A stretch of DNA of 64,000 bases, from positions 4,154,001-4,218,000 of the forward strand of contig NZ_JAPEOK010000001.1 of NCBI RefSeq assembly GCF_026341515.1, given 5' to 3'. Each line of letters opens with the position of its first letter. The stretch's first letter is position 1. The position numbers and the translations under genes are program-made. Under the pieces are notes generated by a model. The model searched no databases. It had not been told where the DNA came from and was given only the letters and a program-made list of their open reading frames with translations. The stretch is from Streptomyces sp. NBC_00878 (GTDB taxonomy: Bacteria; Actinomycetota; Actinomycetes; Streptomycetales; Streptomycetaceae). Of this stretch, positions 20,952-28,901 are shown piece by piece.

Positions 20952-21722
20952 CTACAGGTAGTCCTCCAGGCGGGCCACAGCGAAACCCTCCCTCTGGACG
21001 CGGTTCAGCACGGCAGCCGTCGCGCCGGTGAGGCTCGTGCCGGCCCGCCCCTCGGGGCAGTGGAGGATGTCGCCCGGGCTGAGGCGGCCGGTGTCGCGCC
21101 ACAGGACGACGGCGGCCAGGCCGCAGTCGGCGGCCGCGCGTACGGTGTCGGCGTTGTACTCGCCGTAGGGCGGGCGGAAGAGACGCGGGCGGATGCCGAA
21201 GCGCTGCTTGAGTTTCTCCTGCTGGCCGCAGATCTCGGCGCGCTGTCCGGCGTACGGAAGGCCCGGCAGGTATGGGTGGTCGAGGGTGTGGTTCTGTACG
21301 GTCGCGCCGACCGCGCGGAGCCGGCCGAAGTGGGCGTATCCCGGCCCGACGACACTGTCCGTGAGGAACATCGTGACCGGCAGCCGCAGTTCACGGACCA
21401 TGTCGACGAACCCCGGGTCCTTCTCGGCGCCGTCGTCGAAGGTCAGGAAGACGACCCGATCGCGGGTGGGGACTCGGTCCACGACGGGCGGCAGGCCCGG
21501 TCCCGCGGTGCGGGCGGTGGGCCGCCGGGCGGGCGGTTTCGGCGCCGGGGCGAGTGGTGCGGTCAGGCCCCAGCGGCGGTACGCGTCCTCGGTGGGCCCG
21601 TGCGTACGCACCTTCTGCGCGGCCTTCTTGCCCAGCCGCTCGATGGGGTCCACGGACTGGGCGCAGCCGGCCAAGCAGACCAGCCCCGCGAGCAGTGCGG
21701 CGGCGGCCGGCAGCTTCCTCAC
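20952..21722 (-). CDS. Polysaccharide deacetylase family lipoprotein (NodB domain)
   Basis: The 256-residue protein starts with a lipoprotein signal (LVCLAGC lipobox, Cys about residue 20), so it is likely membrane-anchored outside the cell. The NodB domain shows motif 1 TFDDG, motif 2 NHTLDHPYLP and motif 3 RLFRPPYGEYN. These enzymes remove N- or O-acetyl groups from cell-wall glycans with a metal ion held by Asp-His-His; the substrate here is unknown. The GTG start overlaps the stop of the small upstream frame by 4 bp. Confidence 0.92.
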   Translation of the reverse strand: MRKLPAAAALLAGLVCLAGCAQSVDPIERLGKKAAQKVRTHGPTEDAYRRWGLTAPLAPAPKPPARRPTARTAGPGLPPVVDRVPTRDRVVFLTFDDGAEKDPGFVDMVRELRLPVTMFLTDSVVGPGYAHFGRLRAVGATVQNHTLDHPYLPGLPYAGQRAEICGQQEKLKQRFGIRPRLFRPPYGEYNADTVRAAADCGLAAVVLWRDTGRLSPGDILHCPEGRAGTSLTGATAAVLNRVQREGFAVARLEDYL

Positions 21723-22072
21723 AGGTGGTCCTCAAAACGTGCCACCGCGTGCCCCTTGTCCGTGACCGGCTTCAGCTTCACGCGGGGTTCGGTGGCGTAG
21801 GCATCCATGGCTTGCGCCGGGTGGGCCTTGAGGAGTTGTCGGCCTGCGGCCGGCTTGGCGGTGGTGCCGTCGGACCCTGGTTCCGAGCAGCCAGTGGCCA
21901 GTGCGGTGTCCGTCGGCAGGACGAAAGCGGTGCGGGCTGCGGCTGCACGGGGTGGCCTGATTGCGACCTGCGGGTCAGTGGGGGCTTGTCGCGCAGTTTC
22001 CCGCGCCCCTGAGGGGGTGCCCCCTGAGCCACCATTTGCCCCACTGCTGTCATTTTGTCGTACAAGTCGCAT
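21719..22072 (-). pseudogene. Small frame ending in a copy of the deacetylase C-terminus (likely remnant)
   Basis: An open frame of up to 117 codons ends in KGHAVARFEDHL, clearly like the deacetylase ending EGFAVARLEDYL, and its stop overlaps the deacetylase start as GTGA. None of the NodB catalytic motifs is present. Much of the upstream part is a copy of the dispersed intergenic repeat (21965-22025) read as protein. The simplest reading is a leftover of a tandem deacetylase duplication whose body was lost and replaced by repeat sequence. Whether it is translated is unknown. Confidence 0.5.
21965..22025 (-). repeat. Dispersed intergenic repeat, family 1, copy 1 (reverse)
   Basis: On the minus strand it reads cccctcaggggcgcggg followed by aaactgcgcgacaagc and ends near acccgcag. 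It shares this order of blocks with four other copies in the window. Confidence 0.75.
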
Positions 22073-22162
22073 GAACCCGGATCCTCACAGGCCACACCCC
22101 TCACAAGCCCTCGACACATCCGGCGAACGCGTGCCGTCCTCCGACTGGCCCACAATGGGCCG

Positions 22163-23407
22163 GTGAACGACCTCGATCCTCCCGCCCGCCACCCGACCAC
22201 CGCCCCTCATCGACGGGCTGCGCCCGACACCTCTTTGTCGTCATTCGCCGCCCTGCTCACCGGCCAAGGCCGTGCCCTGCTCGACGAGGTGCGGGACACC
22301 GAACCCGCTCAGGAACTGACCGTCGCCACCCGGCTGCGGCGTGAGCATCCCGTCGGGCTCGTGTCGGCGGCGCTCGGGCAGGCGCGGTTGCGGCAGCGGG
22401 CCGTGGTGAAGTTCGGCGCCGAGGACGCGGGGCGGATGTACTTCACGCCGAACGGCGTGGAGCAGGCGACCCGGGCGAGCGTCGCCGCGTACCGGGCCCG
22501 GCGGTTCCAGGAGCTCGGGGTGCGGTCCGTGGCCGACCTGTGCTGCGGCATCGGCGGTGACGCGATCGCGCTCGCGCGCGCGGGGATCCGGGTCCTGGCC
22601 GTCGACCGGGACCCGCTGACGGCGGCCGTGGCGCGGGCGAACGCCGACGCGCTCGGGCTCGGCGAGCTGATCGAGGTGCGCGAGGCGGATGTCACGGAGG
22701 TCGGGACGGCCGCGTACGACGCCGTGTTCGTGGATCCGGCGCGGCGGGGCGGGCGCGGGCGTGTCTTCGATCCCGAGGCCTATTCACCGCCGCTGTCGTG
22801 GGCCGTGCGAACCGCCCTCGAAGCGCCTCTCGCCGCGCTGAAGATCGCGCCCGGGATTCCGCACGAGACCGTTCCCGCCGAGGCCGGGGCCGAGTGGATC
22901 TCGGACTCCGGGGACGTGAAGGAGGCCGTGCTGTGGTTCGGCACGGGCGGGGCGGGGTCCGTACGCGCGACCCTGCTGCCCGGGCCGCGGACGCTCGTCG
23001 GCCGGGGGCTGCCCGACCCCCAAGTGCGGCCCCTGGGACGGTACTTGTACGAGCCCGACGGGGCCGTCATCCGGGCGCATCTGGTCGCGGAGGTCGCCGA
23101 GGAGCTGGACGGCGGCGGGCTCATCGACGAGACCATCGCCTACATCACCGCGGACTCGCTCGACCCCACGCCGTACGCCACCGCGTACGAGATCACCGAC
23201 CAACTTCCCTTCAGCGTGAAGAAGTTGAAGGCGCTGCTGCGGGAGCGGGGGGTCGGCGTCCTCACTGTCAAGAAACGTGGCTCGGCCGTCGAGCCGGAGG
23301 AGCTGCGGCGCAAGGTGAAGCCGCAGGGGCCGAACTCGGCGACGGTGTTCCTGACCCGGGTGCAGGGCGCCCCGACCATGCTGCTGGGGCACCCCGCACG
23401 GGCGTAA
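22163..23407 (+). CDS. Class I SAM-dependent methyltransferase with THUMP-like C-terminal domain
   Basis: The 414-residue protein contains the SAM-binding DLCCGIGGDAIALARAG (about residues 143-160), the acidic ribose contact AVDRDP, and VDPARRGGRGRVFDPEAYSPPL in place of the usual motif IV. The C-terminal part (AYEITDQLPFSVKKLKALLRERGVGVLTVKKRG) resembles a THUMP-like RNA-binding domain, so RNA is the likely substrate. The GTG at 22163 was chosen from homology spacing; no Shine-Dalgarno is evident, and CACAAT 7 bases upstream could be a -10 box for a leaderless mRNA. Confidence 0.86.
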   Translation: MNDLDPPARHPTTAPHRRAAPDTSLSSFAALLTGQGRALLDEVRDTEPAQELTVATRLRREHPVGLVSAALGQARLRQRAVVKFGAEDAGRMYFTPNGVEQATRASVAAYRARRFQELGVRSVADLCCGIGGDAIALARAGIRVLAVDRDPLTAAVARANADALGLGELIEVREADVTEVGTAAYDAVFVDPARRGGRGRVFDPEAYSPPLSWAVRTALEAPLAALKIAPGIPHETVPAEAGAEWISDSGDVKEAVLWFGTGGAGSVRATLLPGPRTLVGRGLPDPQVRPLGRYLYEPDGAVIRAHLVAEVAEELDGGGLIDETIAYITADSLDPTPYATAYEITDQLPFSVKKLKALLRERGVGVLTVKKRGSAVEPEELRRKVKPQGPNSATVFLTRVQGAPTMLLGHPARA

Positions 23408-23416
23408 CCGCCGGGC

Positions 23417-23584
23417 CTAGGGGGCTTCTGATGGATCTCCGTGGGGAAGGAGCGGCGTTCGGTGCGTTCTCTCGGCGTGCCGGGCACAGACCCGCGTACT
23501 GGACGTACTTGGGTCTGTGCCCGGTGCGGCGAGAGGACGTGCCGGGCGTCGCGACGCCGCGGAGATCCATCAGAAGCCCCCTAG
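23417..23584. repeat. 168-bp near-perfect palindrome (possible MITE) at a convergent junction
   Basis: The outer 25 bases, beginning ctagggggcttctg, are perfectly repeated in inverse at 23560-23584. Inner arms continue imperfectly until ggtctgtgcccgg pairs with its complement around an 18-base loop, giving arms of about 76 and 73 bases. The last 4 bp include the dipeptidase stop codon. It is much longer than a terminator. Length, symmetry and intergenic site fit a miniature inverted-repeat element, and it could also terminate both genes. Confidence 0.85.
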
Positions 23585-24777
23585 CCGTCCAGTTGCTCCA
23601 GGGTCGCGTTCGACGGGCCCCTGCGGGACTGTTCCTCGCGGGAGACGTCCTCCGCGGCGCCCAGGACCCGGACCGCGTTCTGCCAGGTCAGCTTGGCGAG
23701 GTCGGTGGTCGACCAGCCGCGGTCCAGGAGTTCCGCGATGAGGTTCGGGTAGCCGGAGACGTCGTCGAGGCCGTCGGGGGTGAAGGCCGTGCCGTCGTAG
23801 TCGCCGCCGATGCCGATGTGGTCGACGCCCGCCACCTCGCGCATGTGGTCGAGGTGGTCGGCGACCGTCGAAACGGTCGCGACGGGGCGGGGGTTGGACT
23901 CCTCGAAGGCGCGGTGGACCTTCATCGCCTCGGGGGTCGTGTCGAGGTGGAAGAAGCCGCGCTCGCGCATGTTCTCGTCGGCGGCGGCCGTCCAGTCGAC
24001 GGCGGCCTGGAGGACGAACTTCGGCACGAACGTCACCATCGCCACACCGCCGTTGGCGGGCAGGCGCTCCAGCACGTCGTCCGGGATGTTGCGTGGGTGG
24101 TCGCAGATCGCGCGCGAGGAGGAGTGGGAGAAGATCACCGGCGCGACGGACGTGTCCAGCGCGTCCCGCATCGTCGTGGCGGCCACGTGGGAGAGGTCCA
24201 CGAGCATGCCCAGGCGGTTCATCTCCCGTACGACCTCGTGGCCGAAGGGCGACAGGCCGCCGACGGACGGCTTGTCCGTCGCCGAGTCCGCCCACGCGAT
24301 GTTGTCGTTGTGGGTGAGGGTCATGTAGCGGACCCCCAGCTCGTACAACCCGCGCAGGGTGGCAAGGGAGTTGTCGATCGAGTGGCCGCCCTCGGCACCC
24401 ATCAGCGACGCGATACGGCCCTCGCCGCGGGCCACCTCCATGTCGGCCGCCGTCAGCGCGGCCCGCAGGTCCGCGGGGTAGCGCGCGATCAACTGCCGTA
24501 CGCAGTCGATCTGTTCGAGCGTCGCCGTCACCGCGCCGGGCAGATCCGAGCGCACGTACACCGACCAGAACTGCGCACCGACACCGCCCGCGCGCAGCCG
24601 GGCCAGGTCCGTGTGCAGATGGGCACTCTGGTCGGCGGCGATGTCACGGGCGTCGATGTCGTAGCGGACCTGCTGGCGCAGCGCCCAGGGGAGGTCGTTG
24701 TGGCCGTCGACGACGGGGTGGTCGGCGAGCAGGGCGCGGGCGCGGTCCAGGGAGTCCGCAGAAGGCACGGCGGTCAC
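23581..24777 (-). CDS. Membrane dipeptidase (renal dipeptidase, M19 family)
   Basis: The 398-residue zinc enzyme cleaves dipeptides, often with a D-residue at the second position. The metal ligands are visible: DGHND near residue 24-28, the bridging Glu in GAEGGHS, DLSH and FSHSSSRAI, and DYDGTA. There is no signal peptide, so it should be cytoplasmic. The GTG start overlaps the purE stop by 4 bp (GTGA), so the two are translationally coupled. The product is unrelated to purine synthesis. Confidence 0.94.
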   Translation of the reverse strand: MTAVPSADSLDRARALLADHPVVDGHNDLPWALRQQVRYDIDARDIAADQSAHLHTDLARLRAGGVGAQFWSVYVRSDLPGAVTATLEQIDCVRQLIARYPADLRAALTAADMEVARGEGRIASLMGAEGGHSIDNSLATLRGLYELGVRYMTLTHNDNIAWADSATDKPSVGGLSPFGHEVVREMNRLGMLVDLSHVAATTMRDALDTSVAPVIFSHSSSRAICDHPRNIPDDVLERLPANGGVAMVTFVPKFVLQAAVDWTAAADENMRERGFFHLDTTPEAMKVHRAFEESNPRPVATVSTVADHLDHMREVAGVDHIGIGGDYDGTAFTPDGLDDVSGYPNLIAELLDRGWSTTDLAKLTWQNAVRVLGAAEDVSREEQSRRGPSNATLEQLDG

Positions 24778-25301
24778 TGCCCGAAACCGAAGCCGTTGCC
24801 CGCGCCGGACTCGACCTTGGCGCGCAGGCGCTTGCCCTTCTCCGTGGCCTGGTCGTTGAGTTCCTGCTGGAACTCGCGCATTCGGGCGAGGAGTTCGGCG
24901 TCCTGGGTGGCGAGGATGCGGGCGGCCAGCAGGCCCGCGTTGCGCGCGCCGCCGACCGAGACCGTGGCGACCGGGACACCGGCCGGCATCTGGACGATGG
25001 AGAGCAGCGAGTCCATGCCGTCGAGGTACTTCAGCGGGACCGGGACGCCGATCACGGGCAGCGGGCTGACCGAGGCGAGCATGCCCGGCAGATGGGCCGC
25101 GCCACCCGCGCCCGCGATGATCACCTTGAGACCGCGCTCGGCCGCCTCCTCGCCGTACGCGATCATCTCGCGCGGCATCCGGTGCGCGGAGACCACGTCG
25201 ACTTCGTAGGCGATCTCGAACTCGTCGAGGGCCTGCGCGGCCGCTTCCATGACGGGCCAGTCGGAGTCCGACCCCATGACGATGCCAACGACTGAACTCA
25301 T
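24774..25301 (-). CDS. purE: N5-carboxyaminoimidazole ribonucleotide mutase
   Basis: The 175-residue class I PurE has the expected motifs [21 protein letters not shown] (catalytic His), and [14 protein letters not shown]. It converts N5-CAIR, made by PurK, into CAIR in de novo purine synthesis. The ATG at 25301 is preceded by AAGGAG. Its partner purK lies on the same strand upstream but is now separated by a 1.3-kb TnpB element, so purE needs either read-through or a promoter within the element or the 50-bp leader. Confidence 0.97.
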   Translation of the reverse strand: MSSVVGIVMGSDSDWPVMEAAAQALDEFEIAYEVDVVSAHRMPREMIAYGEEAAERGLKVIIAGAGGAAHLPGMLASVSPLPVIGVPVPLKYLDGMDSLLSIVQMPAGVPVATVSVGGARNAGLLAARILATQDAELLARMREFQQELNDQATEKGKRLRAKVESGAGNGFGFGQ

Positions 25302-25352
25302 CTCAATCTCCTTGCACACCTCTTCGGCTCTGACCGAGAGGACTGGGTTGAT

Positions 25353-26686
25353 GTCCCGCTCGCGGTGCGGGAGTTGTTCCTGTCTCATTTTCCGTGCAGC
25401 AGGATTCACAGACTGCCGGACGCGCTCACATCCGAAACGCTAGCGTGTGAGCCATGGGGACCAAGTGCGTGAAGCGGGCGTTCAAGTACCGCTTCTATCC
25501 GACCGAGGAGCAGGCAGCTGAGCTGTCGCGCACCTTCGGCTGCGTGCGAAAGGTCTACAACATGGCGCTTGACGCCCGGTCCCGAGCGTGGACGCTTGAA
25601 CACCGCCGGGTCTCCTACGTGGAGACCTCGGCGATGCTCACTGAATGGAAGAAGACCGAGGAGCACGGCTTCCTGGGTGAGGTTTCGTCGGTGCCGTTGC
25701 AGCAATCGTTGCGACATCTGCAGACGGCTTACACGGCATTCTTCGACAAACGAGCCCGATACCCCCGCTTCAAGTCGAAGAAGAGATCGAAAGACTCCGC
25801 CGAGTACACACGATCCGCTTTCCGGTTCTCGAACGAACAGCTCGTCCTGGCGAAAATGAGCGAGCCGTTGGCGATCGCGTGGTCGCGTCCGCTCCCCGAA
25901 GAAGCCGAGCCGTCCACGGTCACGGTGTCTCGGGACAGGGCAGGCCGCTGGTTCGTCTCCCTCCTCGTCGAGGCCACCATCGCCCCCGGCCCGGCCACGG
26001 ACACGGCGGTGGGCCTCGACGCGGGTCTCACCAGCCTGGTCACCCTGTCCACCGGGGAGAAGATCACCAATCCCAAGTTCGAACGGAAGGACCGTGCCCG
26101 GCTCGGCAAAGCCCAACAACAACTGTCCCGTAAGGCCCGAGGATCGAAGAACTGGGAGAAGGCGCGGGTCGAAGTGGCGCGCGTCCACGCGCGGATCGCC
26201 GACCGGCGTCGGGACTTTCTCCACAAGTTGACCACTCGACTCGTTCGTGAGAACCAAACGATCGTGATCGAGGATCTGACCGTCCGCAGCATGCTCGGCA
26301 ACCGCACGCTCGCGCGTGCGATATCCGATGCCTCGTGGACGGAGTTGCGCTCCCTGCTGGAGTACAAGTGTGCCTGGTACGGGCGCGAGTTGATCGCGAT
26401 CGACCGCTTCTTCCCGTCGAGCAAGACCTGCTCTGCGTGCGGCCTGATCCGCGGCGAGCTGTCCTTGAGCGTCCGTCACTGGACGTGCGAGGGCTGCGGC
26501 ACCCGGCACGACCGGGACCACAACGCCGCGAAGACCATTCTGGCCGCCGGGCTGGCGGTGTCGGCCTGTGGAGCCGGTGTAAGACCCCAACGGAGCTCCT
26601 CCGAGCGGGCAGTCGGCGATGAAGCAGGAAGCGTCATGGCGCGAGCCATGGCAGGCCCCTCCCGCAAGGAGAAGGGCCGAGGTCAA
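25353..26686 (+). mobile_element. IS605/IS1341-type TnpB-only element between purK and purE
   Basis: Boundaries are inferred. The left flank ends in TTGAT (25348-25352), the pentamer known as target motif of ISDra2, directly followed by a subterminal CCCGC/GCGGG hairpin. The right end is placed after TCAA at 26683-26686, after hairpins CATGGC/GCCATG and CTCC/GGAG, as in elements of this superfamily. There is no tnpA. The RNA-guide scaffold should be encoded near 26580-26686, with the guide reading into purK from 26687. Confidence 0.7.
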
Positions 26687-26710
26687 TCGGTGATCGTGCC
26701 TCTCAGGTAG
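25454..26710 (+). CDS. tnpB: TnpB RNA-guided nuclease (OrfB family)
   Basis: The 418-residue protein has the TnpB N-terminus (KRAFKYRFYPTEEQAAELSRTFGC), the RuvC-like catalytic residues D189 (VGLDAGL), E273 (IEDLTV) and D355 (DRDHNAA), and a zinc ribbon with C326, C329, C345 and C348, so it looks catalytically intact. TnpB cuts DNA next to a target motif using a guide RNA from the element's right end. The tail after about residue 385 may be frameshifted: the +1 frame reads GQSAMKQE, a tail I associate with Streptomyces TnpB. The present frame leaves the inferred element and ends on a stop inside antisense purK. Confidence 0.93.
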   Translation: MGTKCVKRAFKYRFYPTEEQAAELSRTFGCVRKVYNMALDARSRAWTLEHRRVSYVETSAMLTEWKKTEEHGFLGEVSSVPLQQSLRHLQTAYTAFFDKRARYPRFKSKKRSKDSAEYTRSAFRFSNEQLVLAKMSEPLAIAWSRPLPEEAEPSTVTVSRDRAGRWFVSLLVEATIAPGPATDTAVGLDAGLTSLVTLSTGEKITNPKFERKDRARLGKAQQQLSRKARGSKNWEKARVEVARVHARIADRRRDFLHKLTTRLVRENQTIVIEDLTVRSMLGNRTLARAISDASWTELRSLLEYKCAWYGRELIAIDRFFPSSKTCSACGLIRGELSLSVRHWTCEGCGTRHDRDHNAAKTILAAGLAVSACGAGVRPQRSSSERAVGDEAGSVMARAMAGPSRKEKGRGQSVIVPLR

Positions 26711-27843
26711 GCGGCTGCGTGGCGGGCTCGGTCCAGGACGTCGTCCAGATCGTCGCCGTAGGTGTTGACGTGGCCCACCTTGCGGCCGGGCTTCACGTCC
26801 TTGCCGTACATGTGGATCTTGAGTTTCGGGTCGCGGGCCATGCAGTGGAGGTACGCGGAGTACATATCGGGGTAGTCGCCCCCCAGGACGTTCACCATGA
26901 CCGTCCACTTCGCGCGCGGGCGCGGGTCGCCGAGGGGCAGGTCCAGGACCGCGCGGACGTGGTTGGCGAACTGGGAGGTGATCGCGCCGTCCTGGGTCCA
27001 GTGGCCGGAGTTGTGCGGACGCATGGCCAGTTCGTTGACGAGGATGCGCCCGTCTCGGGTCTCGAAGAGCTCCACCGCGAGGTGGCCGACGACGCCGAGT
27101 TCCTTCGCGATGCGCAGGGCCAGTTCCTCGGCCCGCAGCGCGAGCGCGTCGGAGATGCCGGGCGCGGGCGCGATGACCGTGTCGCAGACGCCGCCGACCT
27201 GCTGGGACTCGACGACGGGGTACGCCACGGCCTGGCCGTGCGGCGACCGCACGACGTTGGCGGCCAGCTCGCGTACGAAGTCGACCTTCTCCTCGGCGAG
27301 GACCGGGACCCCGGCGCGGAAGGGGTCCTCGGCGTCCGCCGCGGACCGTACGACCCACACGCCCTTGCCGTCGTAGCCGCCGCGGACGGTCTTGAGGACG
27401 ACCGGGAAGCCGTCCCCCTCGGCCCCCTCGGGGAGCCCTTCCGCCGCGAAGGCCACCACGTCCTGCGGATCGCTCACGATCCGGTGCCGCGGGCACGGCA
27501 CGCCGATCGCGTCGAGCTTCGCGCGCATCACGCCCTTGTCCTGGGCGTGCACGAGCGCGTCGGGCCCGGGGCGCACGGGAATGCCGTCCGCCTCCAGGGC
27601 ACGCAGATGCTCGGTGGGTACGTGTTCGTGATCGAAGGTGATCACGTCGCAGCCCCGCGCGAAGGCCCGCAGCGTGTCGAGGTCGCGGTAGTCGCCGATG
27701 ACGACATCGCTGACCACCTGCGCCGCGGAATCCAGGGGGGTGTCACTGAGGAGCTTGAATCTGATGCCGAGCGGGATGCCCGCCTCGTGTGTCATACGAG
27801 CGAGCTGCCCCCCGCCGACCATGCCGACTACCGGGAACGTCAC
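26683..27843 (-). CDS. purK: N5-carboxyaminoimidazole ribonucleotide synthase
   Basis: The 386-residue ATP-grasp enzyme carboxylates AIR with bicarbonate and ATP to give N5-CAIR, the substrate of PurE. Motifs include VGMVGGGQLARM at the N-terminus, DKGVMRAKLDAIGVPCPRH, FPVVLKTVRGGYDGKGVWVV and ELAMRPHNSGHWT. The last codons (ATC ACC GAT TGA) appear to be created by the TnpB insertion: the stop comes from the element's TCAA end. The enzyme is otherwise complete, so function should be kept. Confidence 0.96.
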   Translation of the reverse strand: MTFPVVGMVGGGQLARMTHEAGIPLGIRFKLLSDTPLDSAAQVVSDVVIGDYRDLDTLRAFARGCDVITFDHEHVPTEHLRALEADGIPVRPGPDALVHAQDKGVMRAKLDAIGVPCPRHRIVSDPQDVVAFAAEGLPEGAEGDGFPVVLKTVRGGYDGKGVWVVRSAADAEDPFRAGVPVLAEEKVDFVRELAANVVRSPHGQAVAYPVVESQQVGGVCDTVIAPAPGISDALALRAEELALRIAKELGVVGHLAVELFETRDGRILVNELAMRPHNSGHWTQDGAITSQFANHVRAVLDLPLGDPRPRAKWTVMVNVLGGDYPDMYSAYLHCMARDPKLKIHMYGKDVKPGRKVGHVNTYGDDLDDVLDRARHAAAYLRGTITD

Positions 27844-28000
27844 GCCCCCAGGGTATCGGCCCTACCGGGTCACTCCTGTTGCGCGCATGATCATCGGAAG
27901 TTACGCATGTTCATCACATCCCGGCCACATATTCGAGTCCCAGCCAGGCACCGGAGGGAACCGCTGGTTAGCATGGCGGAGTCGACGAAGGTTGACGAAA

Positions 28001-28633
28001 ATGACGTATCCGACGAGACGGGGGCTGAGCGACACCATGGGCAAAGGTGGTAAACGCAGGGCTCACGCCAGGCCGGCGAGCGCTGTCCGCATGCGCATCG
28101 ACCGGCTGACCAGGGAAATCGCCAAGTTCGGCGCGGTCGGCGGGGCCGGTCTGCTGATCAACCTGATCGCCTTCAACCTGGTGCGCAGTACCACGGATCT
28201 GCAGGTCGTACGGGCCAGCGTGATCGCCACGGTCGTCGCAATCGTCTCGAACTACATCGGTTTCCGGTACTTCACCTACCGCGATCGGGACAAGAGTGGC
28301 CGTACCAAGGAACTGACGCTGTTCATGCTGTTCAGCGCGATCGGCCTAGTCATCGAGAACGGTTTTCTCTACGCCGCCACGTACGGTCTCGGGCTCGACA
28401 GCCCCCTCGCGAGCAACGTCTTCAAGTTCGTCGGCATCGGTATCGCGACACTTTTCCGCTTCTGGTCCTACCGGACCTGGGTGTTCCGCGCGGCTCCGGC
28501 CCGTGAGGCCGTGGCCAGCGCCGAATCGTTCCTGGAACACCCTGAGGCCTACCTCCCGCAGAACCGCGAGGCGTACCTGGAGGGCGAGGACCGCCCGACC
28601 CGCGAGTTCCGCCAGGTGCAGCGCGTGCGCTGA
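28001..28633 (+). CDS. GtrA family membrane protein
   Basis: The 210-residue protein (or 198 from the ATG at 28037) has a basic N-terminus followed by four predicted membrane helices (FGAVGGAGLLINLIAFNLV, ASVIATVVAIVSNYIGF, LFMLFSAIGLVIENGFLYAA, ASNVFKFVGIGIATLFRFWSYR). The YFTYRD and FWSYRTWVFR signatures define GtrA proteins, which move polyprenyl-linked sugars across the membrane for wall glycan decoration. GAAGG precedes the ATG at 28001. Its stop codon lies in the first unit of a tandem repeat. It diverges from purK. Confidence 0.88.
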   Translation: MTYPTRRGLSDTMGKGGKRRAHARPASAVRMRIDRLTREIAKFGAVGGAGLLINLIAFNLVRSTTDLQVVRASVIATVVAIVSNYIGFRYFTYRDRDKSGRTKELTLFMLFSAIGLVIENGFLYAATYGLGLDSPLASNVFKFVGIGIATLFRFWSYRTWVFRAAPAREAVASAESFLEHPEAYLPQNREAYLEGEDRPTREFRQVQRVR

Positions 28634-28793
28634 ATGTCCTCTGTCCCGCGTGCGCTGATGTCCCCTTCGTCGCGCGTGCGCTGATCTCTTTGCCGCGCGT
28701 GCGCTGATGCCCTTCGCCGCGCGTGCGCTGATGTCCTTCGTTCGCGCGTGCGCCGATGTCCTTCGTTCGCGCGTGCGCCGATGTCCTTGTCGG
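28621..28793 (+). repeat. Seven-unit tandem repeat starting at the GtrA stop codon
   Basis: Seven units of 24 to 27 bp with the core gcgcgtgcgctgatgtccttc start at 28621, 28646, 28672, 28695, 28719, 28744 and 28769. The first unit encodes the last residues RVR and the TGA stop of the GtrA gene, so the array looks like repeated duplication of the gene's 3' tip. Confidence 0.85.
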
Positions 28794-28807
28794 GGGCGCT
28801 CCGGCGC

Positions 28808-28866
28808 ACCCCTCAAGGGCGCGGGGAACTGCGTGCCCAGCCCCAGCAGCCCTGCGGCGGCTCCCC
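28808..28866 (+). repeat. Dispersed intergenic repeat, family 1, copy 2
   Basis: Contains cccctcaagggcgcgggg, then gcgtgcccagccccagc and a ggcggctcc block. It is the most diverged of the five copies. Confidence 0.55.
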
Positions 28867-28901
28867 ACAGCGTCCCCGAGCCGCGAGGAGCCGACGACGC
28901 G

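Noticed and set aside
23268..23570. Small proteins on both strands across the 168-bp palindrome.
   Set aside because: The similar peptides come from the palindrome's symmetry, not from two genes.
28621..28793. A CRISPR array.
   Set aside because: Units follow directly without unique spacers and no cas genes are present.
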